Part shown: positions 54,861 to 63,384 of the stretch, piece by piece
Layout: each line of letters opens with the position of its first letter
Position numbering within the stretch: the stretch's first letter is position 1
Origin: Pedobacter cryoconitis
Lineage (GTDB): Bacteria > Bacteroidota > Bacteroidia > Sphingobacteriales > Sphingobacteriaceae
Assembly: GCF_014200595.1 (NCBI RefSeq)
Contig: NZ_JACHCG010000004.1
Location: 434,001 to 498,000, forward strand
DNA length: 64,000 bases
Reading direction: 5' to 3'
The notes under the pieces: model-generated
Told to the model about the DNA's origin: nothing
What the model saw: only the letters and a program-made list of their open reading frames with translations
Database searches by the model: none
Translations under genes and position numbers: made by a program

Positions 54861-54898
54861 AAAAGCGGCTGTATCGTAAAAGATACAGCCGCTTTTTT
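54861..54898. terminator. terminator after the GDPD-phosphatase operon
   Basis: AAAAGCGGCTGTATC pairs with GATACAGCCGCTTTT around a short GTAAAA loop and is followed by T residues. Flanking A and T runs let it also end the convergent small-protein gene. Confidence 0.9.
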
Positions 54899-54921
54899 AT
54901 ATAGTAGTAAAATTTAAATTC

Positions 54922-55176
54922 CTAATCTTTCACTGGTTCTGCCGCTTCCACCGGTGCTTCCGGATCTAATTCTACACACCCCTCTTTATCTTTTCTTGCA
55001 AAAAGTATTGGATAAAGAAAAAGAAGTGCACTCAGCATCAGGAATAATCCCGAAACTTCCAATACATATTTACTCCATTCTACCTCATTCGCACCGAGAA
55101 ACAGGTAAGCGACAAGGGCAATTATAGCTAGGATCAAGGCGATTACCGCCTTCTGAAGTTTCATTACTTTAATCAT
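54922..55176 (-). CDS. small two-helix membrane protein, unknown
   Basis: This 84-residue protein has two predicted transmembrane helices (about 9-27, AVIALILAIIALVAYLFLG, and 38-58, LEVSGLFLMLSALLFLYPILF) and an acidic C-terminal tail rich in Glu, Asp and Pro. The start could be Met1 or Met5. I do not recognise a family. It is monocistronic, ends near the shared terminator, and has a normal composition for the region, so it is probably real. Confidence 0.65.
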   Translation of the reverse strand: MIKVMKLQKAVIALILAIIALVAYLFLGANEVEWSKYVLEVSGLFLMLSALLFLYPILFARKDKEGCVELDPEAPVEAAEPVKD

Positions 55177-55354
55177 GACCGCTGAGATTGTTGTTGTTAA
55201 TTGATATGATTTCTACGCTGAAAATCCGTCTGATATATTTTTATCCTCTGAATTAAAATCGTTTTAAAATACAAGCATCAAAAACCAAACCAATTTAAGT
55301 TTTTGAAGATCAATGTATTTCCTGAATAGCTACCTTTTTTTAATTCTTAATACT

Positions 55355-55362
55355 TAACTTTG
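55355..55362 (+). promoter_or_regulatory. -7 box for the ileS operon
   Basis: TAACTTTG matches TAnnTTTG and lies about 30 bp before the ileS ATG. A -33 TTTG at the right distance is not clear. Confidence 0.45.
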
Positions 55363-55391
55363 CATCCTCATTTTTTTAAGATACTGGATTG

Positions 55392-58300
55392 ATGTATAGG
55401 GAATTTAAACAATTAGAACTACCTAAGATAGGCGAAGAGATATTACGGTTTTGGAAGGAAGAAAATATATTTGAAAAAAGTATTTCTACCCGCTCAAAAG
55501 CTAACCCATTTACTTTTTATGAAGGCCCGCCTTCAGCTAACGGCATGCCTGGTATTCACCACGTCATGGCTCGTGCTATTAAAGATATTTTCTGTCGTTA
55601 TAAAACTCTTAAAGGCTTCCAGGTAAAACGTAAAGGTGGCTGGGATACGCATGGTTTGCCTATTGAGCTTGCTGTAGAGAAGAAACTGGGTATCACAAAA
55701 GTAGATATCGGAATTAAAATTACAGTGGAAGAATACAATGCAGCCTGCCGTGAAGAAGTAATGCGTTATACCGATATCTGGAATGACCTTACGGAAAAAA
55801 TGGGGTATTGGGTGGATCTGGAAAAACCTTATATCACTTACGAAAACGAATACATTGAATCTCTTTGGTGGATACTTAAAACCTTTCATGAAAAAGGGCT
55901 TTTATACAAAGGATATACTGTACAGCCTTACTCTCCAGCTGCGGGAACAGGTTTAAGTTCTCATGAGCTGAACCAGCCTGGTACATACAAAATGCTGAAA
56001 GATACCTCGATCACTGCGCAGTTCGCTATCAAAAGAGAACAGCAGCACGCAGCGATATCTTCCATATTTGAAAATGATACAGAAGATACTTCTTTTATCG
56101 CCTGGACAACTACGCCATGGACTTTACCGTCTAACGGTGCACTGGCAGTTGGCGCAAAGATCAATTATGTAAAAGTTAAAACTTTAAATCAATATACTTT
56201 CTTACCGGTAAGTGTAATATTAGCTAAGGATTTAGTCGGGAAACACTTTAAAGCTGACGCAAAAGATATTTCTTTTGAAGACTATAAAGGCGGCGATAAA
56301 CTGATCCCGTGGACAATCACAGCTGAGTTTACAGGTAAAGATCTGGTTGGACTGGTTTATCACCAGTTAATGCCTTATGTAACCAACGCTGAATTAGAAG
56401 CCAAAGCTTTCCGCGTGATCCCTGCTGACTATGTAACTACAGAAGATGGTACAGGTATCGTGCATCTTGCAGCGGTATTCGGAGCGGACGATTTTCGTGT
56501 TGTAAAAGAAAACGACATGCCATATGTCATGGTGAAAGATGAACAGGGCAATGAACTTCCGCTAGTCAACAAACAAGGTAAATTCGTAGATGAGGTTACT
56601 GATTTTGCTGGCTACTATGTGAAAGAAGAATATTATAGTGATGAAGAACGTAAAGCACCTGATTTCAAGCCTACGGACGTGCTGATCGCTATTAAGCTGA
56701 AAGAAGAGAATAAAGCGTTTGATGTTAAAAAATACGAACACAGTTATCCGCATTGCTGGAGAACTGATAAACCTATTTTATACTATCCGCTGGACAGCTG
56801 GTTTATCAAAACTACTGCTGTAAAAGATAAGATGGTGGCGCTGAACAAAACAATCAACTGGAAACCGGAAGCTACCGGAACAGGCCGTTTTGGTAACTGG
56901 CTGGAAAACCTGGTAGACTGGAATTTATCACGCTCCCGTTATTGGGGAACTCCTTTACCAATCTGGAGAACTCAGGATGGTACGGAAGAAAAATGTATAG
57001 GCTCTATTGCTGAACTGAATGCAGAGATCAAAAAATCTGTGGAAGCTGGTTTTATGGAGGCTGCTTTTGAATTGAAAGATATGCACCGTCCTTTTGTGGA
57101 TGATGTGATCCTGACTTCTTCAAAAGGAGAAAAAATGACCCGTGAACTGGATCTGATCGATGTATGGTTTGATAGTGGCGCAATGCCTTATGCGCAATGG
57201 CATTATCCTTTTGAAAATCAGGAAGAGTTTGAGAATGCTTATCCGGCAGATTTTATCGCTGAGGGTGTGGATCAGACTCGTGGATGGTTTTTTACTTTAC
57301 ATGCGATTGCTGTGATGCTGAGCGAAACAAGTGAGGAAATCAAAGCGGTAAATGAGCGTATCGGCAATAAAGGCATTGCTTATAAAAACGTGGTTTCCAA
57401 CGGATTGGTACTGGATAAAAACGGCAACAAAATGTCTAAACGCTTAGGCAATGGAGTTGATCCCTTCCATACAATTGATACTTACAGTGCTGATGCAACC
57501 AGGTGGTATATGATCAGTAATGCTTCTCCATGGGATAACCTGAAGTTCAGTACTGAAGGTTTGGATGAGGTAAGACGCAAGTTCTTTGGAACGCTATACA
57601 ATACTTATGCTTTTTTCGCTTTATATGCGAATATTGATCAGTTTGAGATTGATGAAAATAACGAGACCCCTGTAAAAGATCGTTCTGAATTAGACAGATG
57701 GATTTTATCGCTGTTACAGAACCTGATCAACGAGGTGGATGAGAGTTATAATACTTATGAGCCTACTAAAGCAGCGAGAGCTATTCAGACTTTTGTAGAT
57801 GAGCATTTAAGTAACTGGTATATCCGTTTATCGCGCCGCCGCTTCTGGAAGGGTGAAATGACTGCGGATAAAAAGGCTGCGTACGAGACTTTGTATACTT
57901 GTTTGATGAGTGTATCTCAGTTAATGTCTCCGGTTGCACCTTTCTTCGCGGATTGGTTATACCAGAACTTATCAGTTAATAAAAAGACTGCTGAACAGTC
58001 GGTGCATTTGAGCTTGTGGAAAGAAGGTGATACTTCACTGATTGACACAGAATTGAATGAGCGTATGGAGCTGGCACAGAATATTTCTTCCATGGCGCTT
58101 TCGTTAAGGAAAAAATCAAGTATTAATGTGCGTCAGCCGCTGGCTAAAATCCTATTGCCTGTACTGGACAAAACTTTCCAGGAGAAGGTAGAACTGGTGA
58201 AAGAAATCATCTTATCTGAGACTAATATCAAGGATATTGAATACATCACTGACACTGCTGGTTTCATCAAGAAAAAGATCAAGCCTAATTTCAAAGCACT

Positions 58301-58784
58301 TGGGCCAAAGGTTGGCAAAGACATGAAATCGGTAGCGGAAACAATTAGTAACATGAGTGCTGAAGATTTAAGCAAATTTGAAGCTGAAGGTTCTTATCTT
58401 GTACCGGAGACCAGTTATGTAATTTTGCTGGAAGATGTGGAAATCATTGCTGAAGATATCCCTGGATGGCAGGTAACAAATATCGGAAACCTTACGGTTG
58501 CTTTGGATGTTACGGTCACCGAGGTATTGAAGGAGGAAGGTTTATCGCGTGAATTGATCAACAGAATCCAGAATTTAAGAAAAGAGCTTAATTTCGAGGT
58601 GACTGATCGCATTACGGTGAGTTTACAAAACGATAATTTGATCGCCGCAGCGGTAGCACAGAATAAAGCATACATTTGCGCTGAAACATTAGCGGATGAT
58701 ATTAATTTGATAACTAATTTAGATAAAGGAAACACAATCGTAATTGATGAAGTTGAATTACTGATTTCGATTGCAAAACAATAA
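55392..58784 (+). CDS. ileS: isoleucyl-tRNA synthetase with GIHH signature
   Basis: This 1130-residue class I synthetase is read from ATG at 55392; the TTG three bases earlier is ignored. The N-terminal catalytic motif reads PPSANGMPGIHHVMAR. In the HIGH position it has Gly54-Ile-His56-His57 instead of His-x-Gly-His. The editing domain has FIAWTTTPWTLPSNGALAVG and EDGTGIVHLAAVFGADD. KMSKR (680-684) is in GNKMSKRLGN, and the anticodon-binding domain contains YIRLSRRRFWKGE. It charges tRNA-Ile with isoleucine. Length and the KMSKR ending suggest the type-2 (eukaryote-like) branch. It is followed 5 bases later by a DksA-like gene and then lspA. Confidence 0.96.
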   Translation: MYREFKQLELPKIGEEILRFWKEENIFEKSISTRSKANPFTFYEGPPSANGMPGIHHVMARAIKDIFCRYKTLKGFQVKRKGGWDTHGLPIELAVEKKLGITKVDIGIKITVEEYNAACREEVMRYTDIWNDLTEKMGYWVDLEKPYITYENEYIESLWWILKTFHEKGLLYKGYTVQPYSPAAGTGLSSHELNQPGTYKMLKDTSITAQFAIKREQQHAAISSIFENDTEDTSFIAWTTTPWTLPSNGALAVGAKINYVKVKTLNQYTFLPVSVILAKDLVGKHFKADAKDISFEDYKGGDKLIPWTITAEFTGKDLVGLVYHQLMPYVTNAELEAKAFRVIPADYVTTEDGTGIVHLAAVFGADDFRVVKENDMPYVMVKDEQGNELPLVNKQGKFVDEVTDFAGYYVKEEYYSDEERKAPDFKPTDVLIAIKLKEENKAFDVKKYEHSYPHCWRTDKPILYYPLDSWFIKTTAVKDKMVALNKTINWKPEATGTGRFGNWLENLVDWNLSRSRYWGTPLPIWRTQDGTEEKCIGSIAELNAEIKKSVEAGFMEAAFELKDMHRPFVDDVILTSSKGEKMTRELDLIDVWFDSGAMPYAQWHYPFENQEEFENAYPADFIAEGVDQTRGWFFTLHAIAVMLSETSEEIKAVNERIGNKGIAYKNVVSNGLVLDKNGNKMSKRLGNGVDPFHTIDTYSADATRWYMISNASPWDNLKFSTEGLDEVRRKFFGTLYNTYAFFALYANIDQFEIDENNETPVKDRSELDRWILSLLQNLINEVDESYNTYEPTKAARAIQTFVDEHLSNWYIRLSRRRFWKGEMTADKKAAYETLYTCLMSVSQLMSPVAPFFADWLYQNLSVNKKTAEQSVHLSLWKEGDTSLIDTELNERMELAQNISSMALSLRKKSSINVRQPLAKILLPVLDKTFQEKVELVKEIILSETNIKDIEYITDTAGFIKKKIKPNFKALGPKVGKDMKSVAETISNMSAEDLSKFEAEGSYLVPETSYVILLEDVEIIAEDIPGWQVTNIGNLTVALDVTVTEVLKEEGLSRELINRIQNLRKELNFEVTDRITVSLQNDNLIAAAVAQNKAYICAETLADDINLITNLDKGNTIVIDEVELLISIAKQ

Positions 58785-58789
58785 TTAAC

Positions 58790-59173
58790 ATGGAAAAACC
58801 TACAAAAACCCGTTACTCAGATAACGAGCTACAAGAATTTAAAGAACTAATCCAGGATAAACTGCGTATGGCGAGAGAGGAATTTCTCAACTTAACGAAT
58901 TCTTTGAGCAGTCCGAACTCTAATGGTACAGAAGATACTTCTGGTACTTACAAGACTTTGGAAGATGGTTCGGCCACATTGGAGAAAGAGCAATTAAATC
59001 AATTAGCTGCACGTCAGAAAAAATTCATTGAGAATTTAGAAGCTGCTTTGGTACGTATTGAGAACAAAACTTATGGTATTTGCCGCGAAACTGGTAAATT
59101 GATCCAAAAAGAACGTTTACGTGCTGTACCTCATGCAACTTTAAGCATGGAAGCCAAATTGAAGCAAGCATAA
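58790..59173 (+). CDS. TraR/DksA-type protein without a full zinc finger
   Basis: This 127-residue protein has a helical hairpin (about 12-95) and a C-terminal TraR/DksA zinc-finger-like fold: IENKTYGICRETGKLIQKERLRAVPHATLSMEAK. Family members normally hold four Cys (or Cys/other) zinc ligands; only one Cys is seen here (YGIC), so zinc binding is probably lost. DksA-like proteins enter the RNA polymerase secondary channel and modulate stringent control. Its stop overlaps the lspA start by one base, so it is likely cotranscribed with ileS and lspA. Confidence 0.88.
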   Translation: MEKPTKTRYSDNELQEFKELIQDKLRMAREEFLNLTNSLSSPNSNGTEDTSGTYKTLEDGSATLEKEQLNQLAARQKKFIENLEAALVRIENKTYGICRETGKLIQKERLRAVPHATLSMEAKLKQA

Positions 59174-59775
59174 TGAAAGGCTATTCTAAACCTTTGCTGG
59201 TTATCTTCCTGGTCCTTTTAGTGGATCAGGTGTTGAAGACCTGGATTAAAACTAATATGTATGTGGGTCAGGAGTTCAAAATTATTGGCAACTGGTTCAT
59301 TATACATTTTACGGAGAACAATGGAATGGCCTTCGGAATGGAGTTTGGTGGTGAATTCGGTAAACTGGCTTTATCATTATTCAGAATTGCTGCGGTAGCG
59401 GCAATTGGCTATGGTTTGTATTACCTGGTGAAACATAAGTACCACAGAGGTCTTGTCCTGAATGTGGCCCTGATTTTTGCAGGTGCATTGGGTAATATAA
59501 TTGACTCTGTAGCTTATGGTAAGATATATGGTTATTCTACGCTGTTTCACGGCCGCGTAGTGGATATGTTTTACTTTCCGATACTGGAAGGCATCTTCCC
59601 TAAATGGGTGCCTGTATGGGGCGGAGAAGACTACATTTTCTTCAGACCGGTGTTCAATGTTGCAGATGCTGCCATATCTGTTGGGGTGATCGCTATCCTG
59701 ATCTTCCAGAAAAAATATTTTAAGGAAGAGGTGAAGGAAGAGATCGGGCCGAATAATGAGGTCGTTGAAGATTAA
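59173..59775 (+). CDS. lspA: lipoprotein signal peptidase
   Basis: This 200-residue inner-membrane aspartic protease has four hydrophobic segments. Conserved motifs are VDQVLKTWIKTN near the start, FTENNGMAFGM, GALGNIIDS, HGRVVDMFYF with catalytic Asp131, and FNVADAAIS with catalytic Asp165. It removes the signal peptide from prolipoproteins after lipidation, so it should process the SusD-type, barnase-type and GH18 lipoproteins encoded in this window. The C-terminal acidic tail is longer than in Proteobacteria. The gene is the last of the ileS-dksA-lspA cluster, with a terminator just downstream. Confidence 0.95.
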   Translation: MKGYSKPLLVIFLVLLVDQVLKTWIKTNMYVGQEFKIIGNWFIIHFTENNGMAFGMEFGGEFGKLALSLFRIAAVAAIGYGLYYLVKHKYHRGLVLNVALIFAGALGNIIDSVAYGKIYGYSTLFHGRVVDMFYFPILEGIFPKWVPVWGGEDYIFFRPVFNVADAAISVGVIAILIFQKKYFKEEVKEEIGPNNEVVED

Positions 59776-59791
59776 AGACTTTTAAACTAAT

Positions 59792-59827
59792 GGAAAGGCT
59801 TTCTCTAAGGGGAAAGCCTTTTTTTTG
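59792..59827 (+). terminator. intrinsic terminator after lspA
   Basis: GGAAAGGCTTTC pairs with GGAAAGCCTT around a TCTAAG loop and is followed by T8. It sits about 17 bp after the lspA stop. Confidence 0.87.
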
Positions 59828-60119
59828 TTTCAAGGGATTTGTGGAGGGGGATGGAATCAGGTTGAAAAGGTATTTTGTTTGGTGGCTGGTTAGGAGAAAT
59901 AGAGAGAAGAAAAAAAAGAAAGAAAGATTAGATGACTGTATAGACTGGATAGCTGATATAACAGGCCTGATTTTCAGTGGATTTTTATGAACAAAATAAA
60001 TAAAGGCTGGCTGAGAGAATATTCTTAATTTGCAGGAAATTAAAATTCTTCCATTATTGTTATGGAATCGGCATGGTTTTTACATCTAATCTGTAAATAC
60101 ACACAAATTGAAAATTATT
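59828..60119 (+). other. noncoding gap before the SIMPL gene
   Basis: About 290 bp with a purine-rich stretch near 59895-59930. The short open frame that crosses the lspA terminator is not a credible gene. No RNA or repeat was recognised; the promoter of the next gene must lie here. Confidence 0.5.
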
Positions 60120-60824
60120 ATGAGAAAGTTATTCGTCTTTGCCTTTGTTACTTTAATCAGTGTTAGTGCTATGGCTCAACAAGTAGATTTACGCAAAAAG
60201 ATCACCGTTAGCGGAACAGCTGAAACGGAAGTTACCCCGGATATTATTTATTTAAGCATTTCGCTGAAAGAGTATCTGAAAGATGGTAACAGCAAGAAAA
60301 AAGTGGAGATTACGGATTTAGAGAATCAGTTATATAAAGCTATTCAGGCTGCTGGTATTCCTAAGGAGAATTTAATGATCAATAGCTTATCAAGTTTCAA
60401 TACTGCACCAGAGAAAAAGAAAAACCCTGATTTCTTAGTAAGCAAACAATATCGTTTGAAGGTTACTGATCTGAACAAATGGAATGAAATTATTGGTTCG
60501 GTAGATCCTAAGGGAGTAGCCTATACTAATATTGATAGTTATGATTATTCTAAAATTGAAGCTTTAAAGAAAGATTTAAAAATTAAAGCGTTACAGGCTG
60601 CTAAAACAAAAGCGACTTACCTGGTTGAGGCTTTAGGTAATCAATTGGGTAGCGTAATTGATATCCAGGAACAAGGTAATGAGAACTTCCCTGTTTACCG
60701 TGCAAGCGGAATGATGATGATGAAGTCTGCTATGGCTGAAGACGCTGGCGGTCCTGCACCGGAAATCGACTTCAAGAAAATTAAACTAAGCTATGTAATG
60801 AATACAGTTTTTGAAATTAAATAG
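60120..60824 (+). CDS. SIMPL (DUF541) domain-containing periplasmic protein
   Basis: From the ATG at 60120 the protein has 234 residues; an upstream in-frame TTG is less likely. It has a signal peptide ending SAMAQ. The SIMPL domain starts ITVSGTAETEVTPDIIYLSISLKE and continues with AIQAAGIPKENLMINSLSSF and LKIKALQAAKTKATYLVEALGNQLG. These proteins form periplasmic or outer-membrane-associated ring assemblies in some bacteria and are tied to stress tolerance; the function here is unknown. It is monocistronic, with a terminator about 110 bp downstream. Confidence 0.9.
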   Translation: MRKLFVFAFVTLISVSAMAQQVDLRKKITVSGTAETEVTPDIIYLSISLKEYLKDGNSKKKVEITDLENQLYKAIQAAGIPKENLMINSLSSFNTAPEKKKNPDFLVSKQYRLKVTDLNKWNEIIGSVDPKGVAYTNIDSYDYSKIEALKKDLKIKALQAAKTKATYLVEALGNQLGSVIDIQEQGNENFPVYRASGMMMMKSAMAEDAGGPAPEIDFKKIKLSYVMNTVFEIK

Positions 60825-60931
60825 TGACTATTACTGTATACAGTAGATTAAAATCTGACTACCTATTTATTGTTTTTTGATTATTGTCGATTAGATAATA
60901 CATTAATAATCATCTATTCAGGGATACACGG

Positions 60932-60963
60932 GAAACCTACCAACAATTTGGTAGGTTTTTTGT
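60932..60963 (+). terminator. intrinsic terminator after the SIMPL gene
   Basis: AAACCTACC pairs with GGTAGGTTT around an AACAATTT loop and is followed by T residues. It ends the SIMPL transcript ahead of the small membrane protein gene. Confidence 0.85.
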
Positions 60964-61007
60964 TATAAGTTGAGTCTGTCAATAACTACACAATTTAAAT
61001 TATAACC

Positions 61008-61316
61008 ATGAAAAAATTAATCTACTCATTCTTGTTAATCTTCATTGTAGGATTAAGTGTTAACACAGTCTCTGCTGCCACAGTTAAGGACAAAGTTGAA
61101 ATGACTACTGAGCAAAAAGTTCAGTTAGAAAGAATCACTAACCGTGTGGAAGAAATTAAAGCTATGGACAAGTCTAATTTGTCAAGAGCTGAGAAAAAAG
61201 AATTGCGCAAAGAGTTAAGAACGATGAAAAAAGAAGCCCGTGCTATTGGTGGAGGTGTTTATCTTTCTGTTGGTGCAATTATTATCATTATCTTATTATT
61301 AATCCTGATTTTATAA
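61008..61316 (+). CDS. small secreted/membrane protein, unknown
   Basis: This 102-residue protein has a signal peptide (about 1-23, ending TVSAA). A charged, helical, coiled-coil-like middle (about 35-78) is rich in Lys, Glu and Arg with ELRKELRTMKKEARAIGG. A single C-terminal hydrophobic helix (about 83-102, VGAIIIIILLLILIL) ends the protein without a polar tail. I do not recognise a named family; this layout is common among small Bacteroidota envelope proteins. Codon use and the flanking terminators support a real gene. Confidence 0.75.
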   Translation: MKKLIYSFLLIFIVGLSVNTVSAATVKDKVEMTTEQKVQLERITNRVEEIKAMDKSNLSRAEKKELRKELRTMKKEARAIGGGVYLSVGAIIIIILLLILIL

Positions 61317-61337
61317 TCAAACCGGGGTTAACTCAAA

Positions 61338-61378
61338 TAAAAAAGCGGGTGTTTCTTTAGGAGACATCCGCTTTTTTA
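61338..61378. terminator. bidirectional terminator between small protein and amidohydrolase genes
   Basis: AAAAAAGCGGGTGTTTC and GAGACATCCGCTTTTTT form a stem of about 15 bp with two wobble or mismatch positions, flanked by A and T runs. It serves both convergent genes. Confidence 0.85.
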
Positions 61379-61389
61379 TTTTTTGATGA

Positions 61390-62757
61390 TTAGTTTTTAT
61401 ATTCCACACCACTTTTTATAATTGTTCTTGTTGCGCTGAAATTTGCGGGATCTTCAAACGGGCTTTTATCCCAGATAATCAAATCTGCTTGTTTGCCTTT
61501 TTCAATAGTACCTGCCCTGTCTGCAATTCCAATGGCCTCTGCCCCGTTGTAAGTTGCTATTTTAAAAACATCAGCTACTGAAAACCCATATTCCGTCATA
61601 ATAATAAGTTCAGAGATCAGTGATTTTCCTCCGTTAATACCATCTGTGCCAATACGCAGTTTAATGCCTTTATCACTCATTAATTTTGCATATTTCATTA
61701 AAACAGCAAAGTTTTCTTTGCATCGCTTAAGCTGTACTGCGGTCAGCAGCTTATCGGCAGGTTGTGTAAAGTAAGTAGGCTGAAACTGTTCGTACATTCT
61801 TTGTATGGTCGTTGAAAAAGTAGCATTGCGGCTTGCAAGACTATCTATTAATGCTTCCATTTTATGTTTTTCATGCTGGTCTATATAGCTGAATGCTTCC
61901 ATGAACATTTCCAGGACTCTGGACTCTGTGTCTGTGGTGCCATAGTTCGAGGCAAATTCTGTTTCAAACTGCCTGTATTCTTTTTCTGTCAGAATACCGG
62001 CCCCAAGCGTCACCAGGTGTTCGTAGTTGATCAGACCCATTTTTAAAGCCTCTCCAATGTGCAGGTGACGGGTACCGAAATCGCCGATATGACCATAAGT
62101 TATCATTCCAAGACTATCAGCAATCTTTAAAACAGCCTCGGCTTCAGGTCTTCTGATCCGGTAGTACAATTTGATATGTTTAATTCCCAGCCGGTAATAT
62201 TCGAGTATTTTAGCTTTAGCTTTCTCCGGATTTTCCAGTTCTACATGCCCAATATAGGGAGTTCGTTCTTCGTCGGAGATTAAAGCAGCCCCACTCGTGT
62301 AAAAGTCAGTGTATGGAGGGGCGGGATGTTTCTGCCAGTCAAGAATTGGGGTCAGCCATTTTTCAGGTTGTCCTAATATCAAGGCCGTGGTTGTACCATA
62401 AGGCAAATAGGCGTCTGATAGTTTACGGTGAAGGTATTCCAGTGAGTCCTGAGCCAGAAATTCGGGGGCATTTTCGTAATCTCCAAAAACATCTGTTGGA
62501 TGTATATGTGTATCGATGAAACCAGGAGTAACTAACCGGCCGCGGGCATCAATGTTCTTTTTCCCGGTGATTTTCTTCGAAGAGTTAATCATGTTCACAA
62601 TTTTCCCGTCTTTAATCAGCAGCGTCTGATCATCTAATATCTTTCCCGATCTAACGTCTAATACTTCGGCATGGCTGATCACCAGCTCATATTTACCGGA
62701 TTGGCCACGGGCAAATAAAGCAAAGGTTAGTAAGATCAGAGAAAGCGTGAATTTCAT
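61390..62757 (-). CDS. secreted amidohydrolase family protein (imidazolonepropionase-like)
   Basis: From the ATG at 62755-62757 the protein has 455 residues; a TTG two codons upstream is a weaker start. It has a signal peptide ending FARGQ. The amidohydrolase superfamily fold follows: VISHAEVLDVRSGKILDDQTLLIKDGKI, the metal-binding LVTPGFIDTHIHP, a KHIKLYYRIRR strand carrying Lys, TYGHIGD, INYEHLV, RIGTDGINGG with the conserved Asp, and KQADLIIWDKSPFEDP at the end. It probably hydrolyses a cyclic amide or dipeptide in the periplasm; the substrate is unknown. Confidence 0.9.
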   Translation of the reverse strand: MKFTLSLILLTFALFARGQSGKYELVISHAEVLDVRSGKILDDQTLLIKDGKIVNMINSSKKITGKKNIDARGRLVTPGFIDTHIHPTDVFGDYENAPEFLAQDSLEYLHRKLSDAYLPYGTTTALILGQPEKWLTPILDWQKHPAPPYTDFYTSGAALISDEERTPYIGHVELENPEKAKAKILEYYRLGIKHIKLYYRIRRPEAEAVLKIADSLGMITYGHIGDFGTRHLHIGEALKMGLINYEHLVTLGAGILTEKEYRQFETEFASNYGTTDTESRVLEMFMEAFSYIDQHEKHKMEALIDSLASRNATFSTTIQRMYEQFQPTYFTQPADKLLTAVQLKRCKENFAVLMKYAKLMSDKGIKLRIGTDGINGGKSLISELIIMTEYGFSVADVFKIATYNGAEAIGIADRAGTIEKGKQADLIIWDKSPFEDPANFSATRTIIKSGVEYKN

Positions 62758-62792
62758 ACTCAAATATAGATTAACAAATTATATTTTTGACT

Positions 62793-62933
62793 TCATAAAA
62801 CCGGTTCGATATAAGACGTTGGATTATTTAGCACGTAATTATATGGATTCGTTTCATGATGTTTTTCAGCAAGTTGGTCAATCACATTTCATCGTCCAAT
62901 AACCGGATCATAGAACCTGGAATCATAATCATA
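62793..62933 (-). pseudogene. decayed RHS core remnant (orphan core end)
   Basis: Read on the minus strand, one frame gives YDYDSRFYDPVIGR, a TGA stop where Trp is usual, then NVIDQLAEKHHETNPYNYVL and NNPTSYIEPVL before a TGA. This is the terminal RHS repeat-associated core, normally ..DPVIGRWNVIDPLAEK..NPYNYVLNNP..YIDPLG. It has a nonsense change, no upstream start (TAG TAG precede it) and no tip after it. The end of the remnant matches the junction at the window edge (TSYIEP against SYIDPLG). It lies downstream of the intact tip and its lipoprotein. Confidence 0.8.
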
Positions 62934-62951
62934 CTACTATTAATACACAGG

Positions 62952-63377
62952 CTATTTCGTATACATGTTATTAATAACTATCGTATCCAAAGGTTCTTTT
63001 ATTAAATTCAATTGAATTTTAACCTTCTTTAATAATGATTTATCTAAAATACCCTTGACTTTTTTTTCTTGTATCAATTTGTTGAGTGTATCAAGATTAA
63101 AAACATATAAATAAACCATTTCAGAATCTAAAGCATTTTTAAACGTCATATCAGGTAAAGCTATCACCTGATCTGTAAAAGCTGCAATAAGATTAGTACT
63201 AAACTCTTTATTAAAAACTATACTATCTGTCATATACTCATCTGGTTGTTTACCAATAAGAATCGTTGAGCTCAAATCATTCTTAATTACAACGACTTCA
63301 GACTGCCAATGCGGAAAACATCCAAAAAAACAGAAAGAACAGACTGTTAATAACAGTACTTTAATTAAATTTTTCAT
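62952..63377 (-). CDS. small lipoprotein, candidate immunity protein of the RHS tip
   Basis: From the ATG at 63375-63377 the protein has 141 residues; a longer frame from a non-ATG codon overlaps the RHS gene and is rejected. The signal peptide MKNLIKVLLLTVCSFCFFGC has a lipobox FFGC, so it is anchored in the envelope. The rest is an alpha/beta domain with no recognised family. It starts 7 bases after the RHS tip stop, the usual place for a cognate immunity gene. An envelope-anchored immunity protein would fit a toxin acting in the periplasm. The function is inferred from position. Confidence 0.7.
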   Translation of the reverse strand: MKNLIKVLLLTVCSFCFFGCFPHWQSEVVVIKNDLSSTILIGKQPDEYMTDSIVFNKEFSTNLIAAFTDQVIALPDMTFKNALDSEMVYLYVFNLDTLNKLIQEKKVKGILDKSLLKKVKIQLNLIKEPLDTIVINNMYTK

Positions 63378-63384
63378 TATATAA

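Noticed and set aside
59895..59935. Purine-rich GA/AAAG stretch
   Set aside because: It is low-complexity noncoding sequence without a regular unit; no repeat or structural function can be supported.
59790..59990. 66-residue open frame after lspA
   Set aside because: It runs straight through the lspA terminator hairpin and a purine-rich stretch, and its product has no recognisable features.
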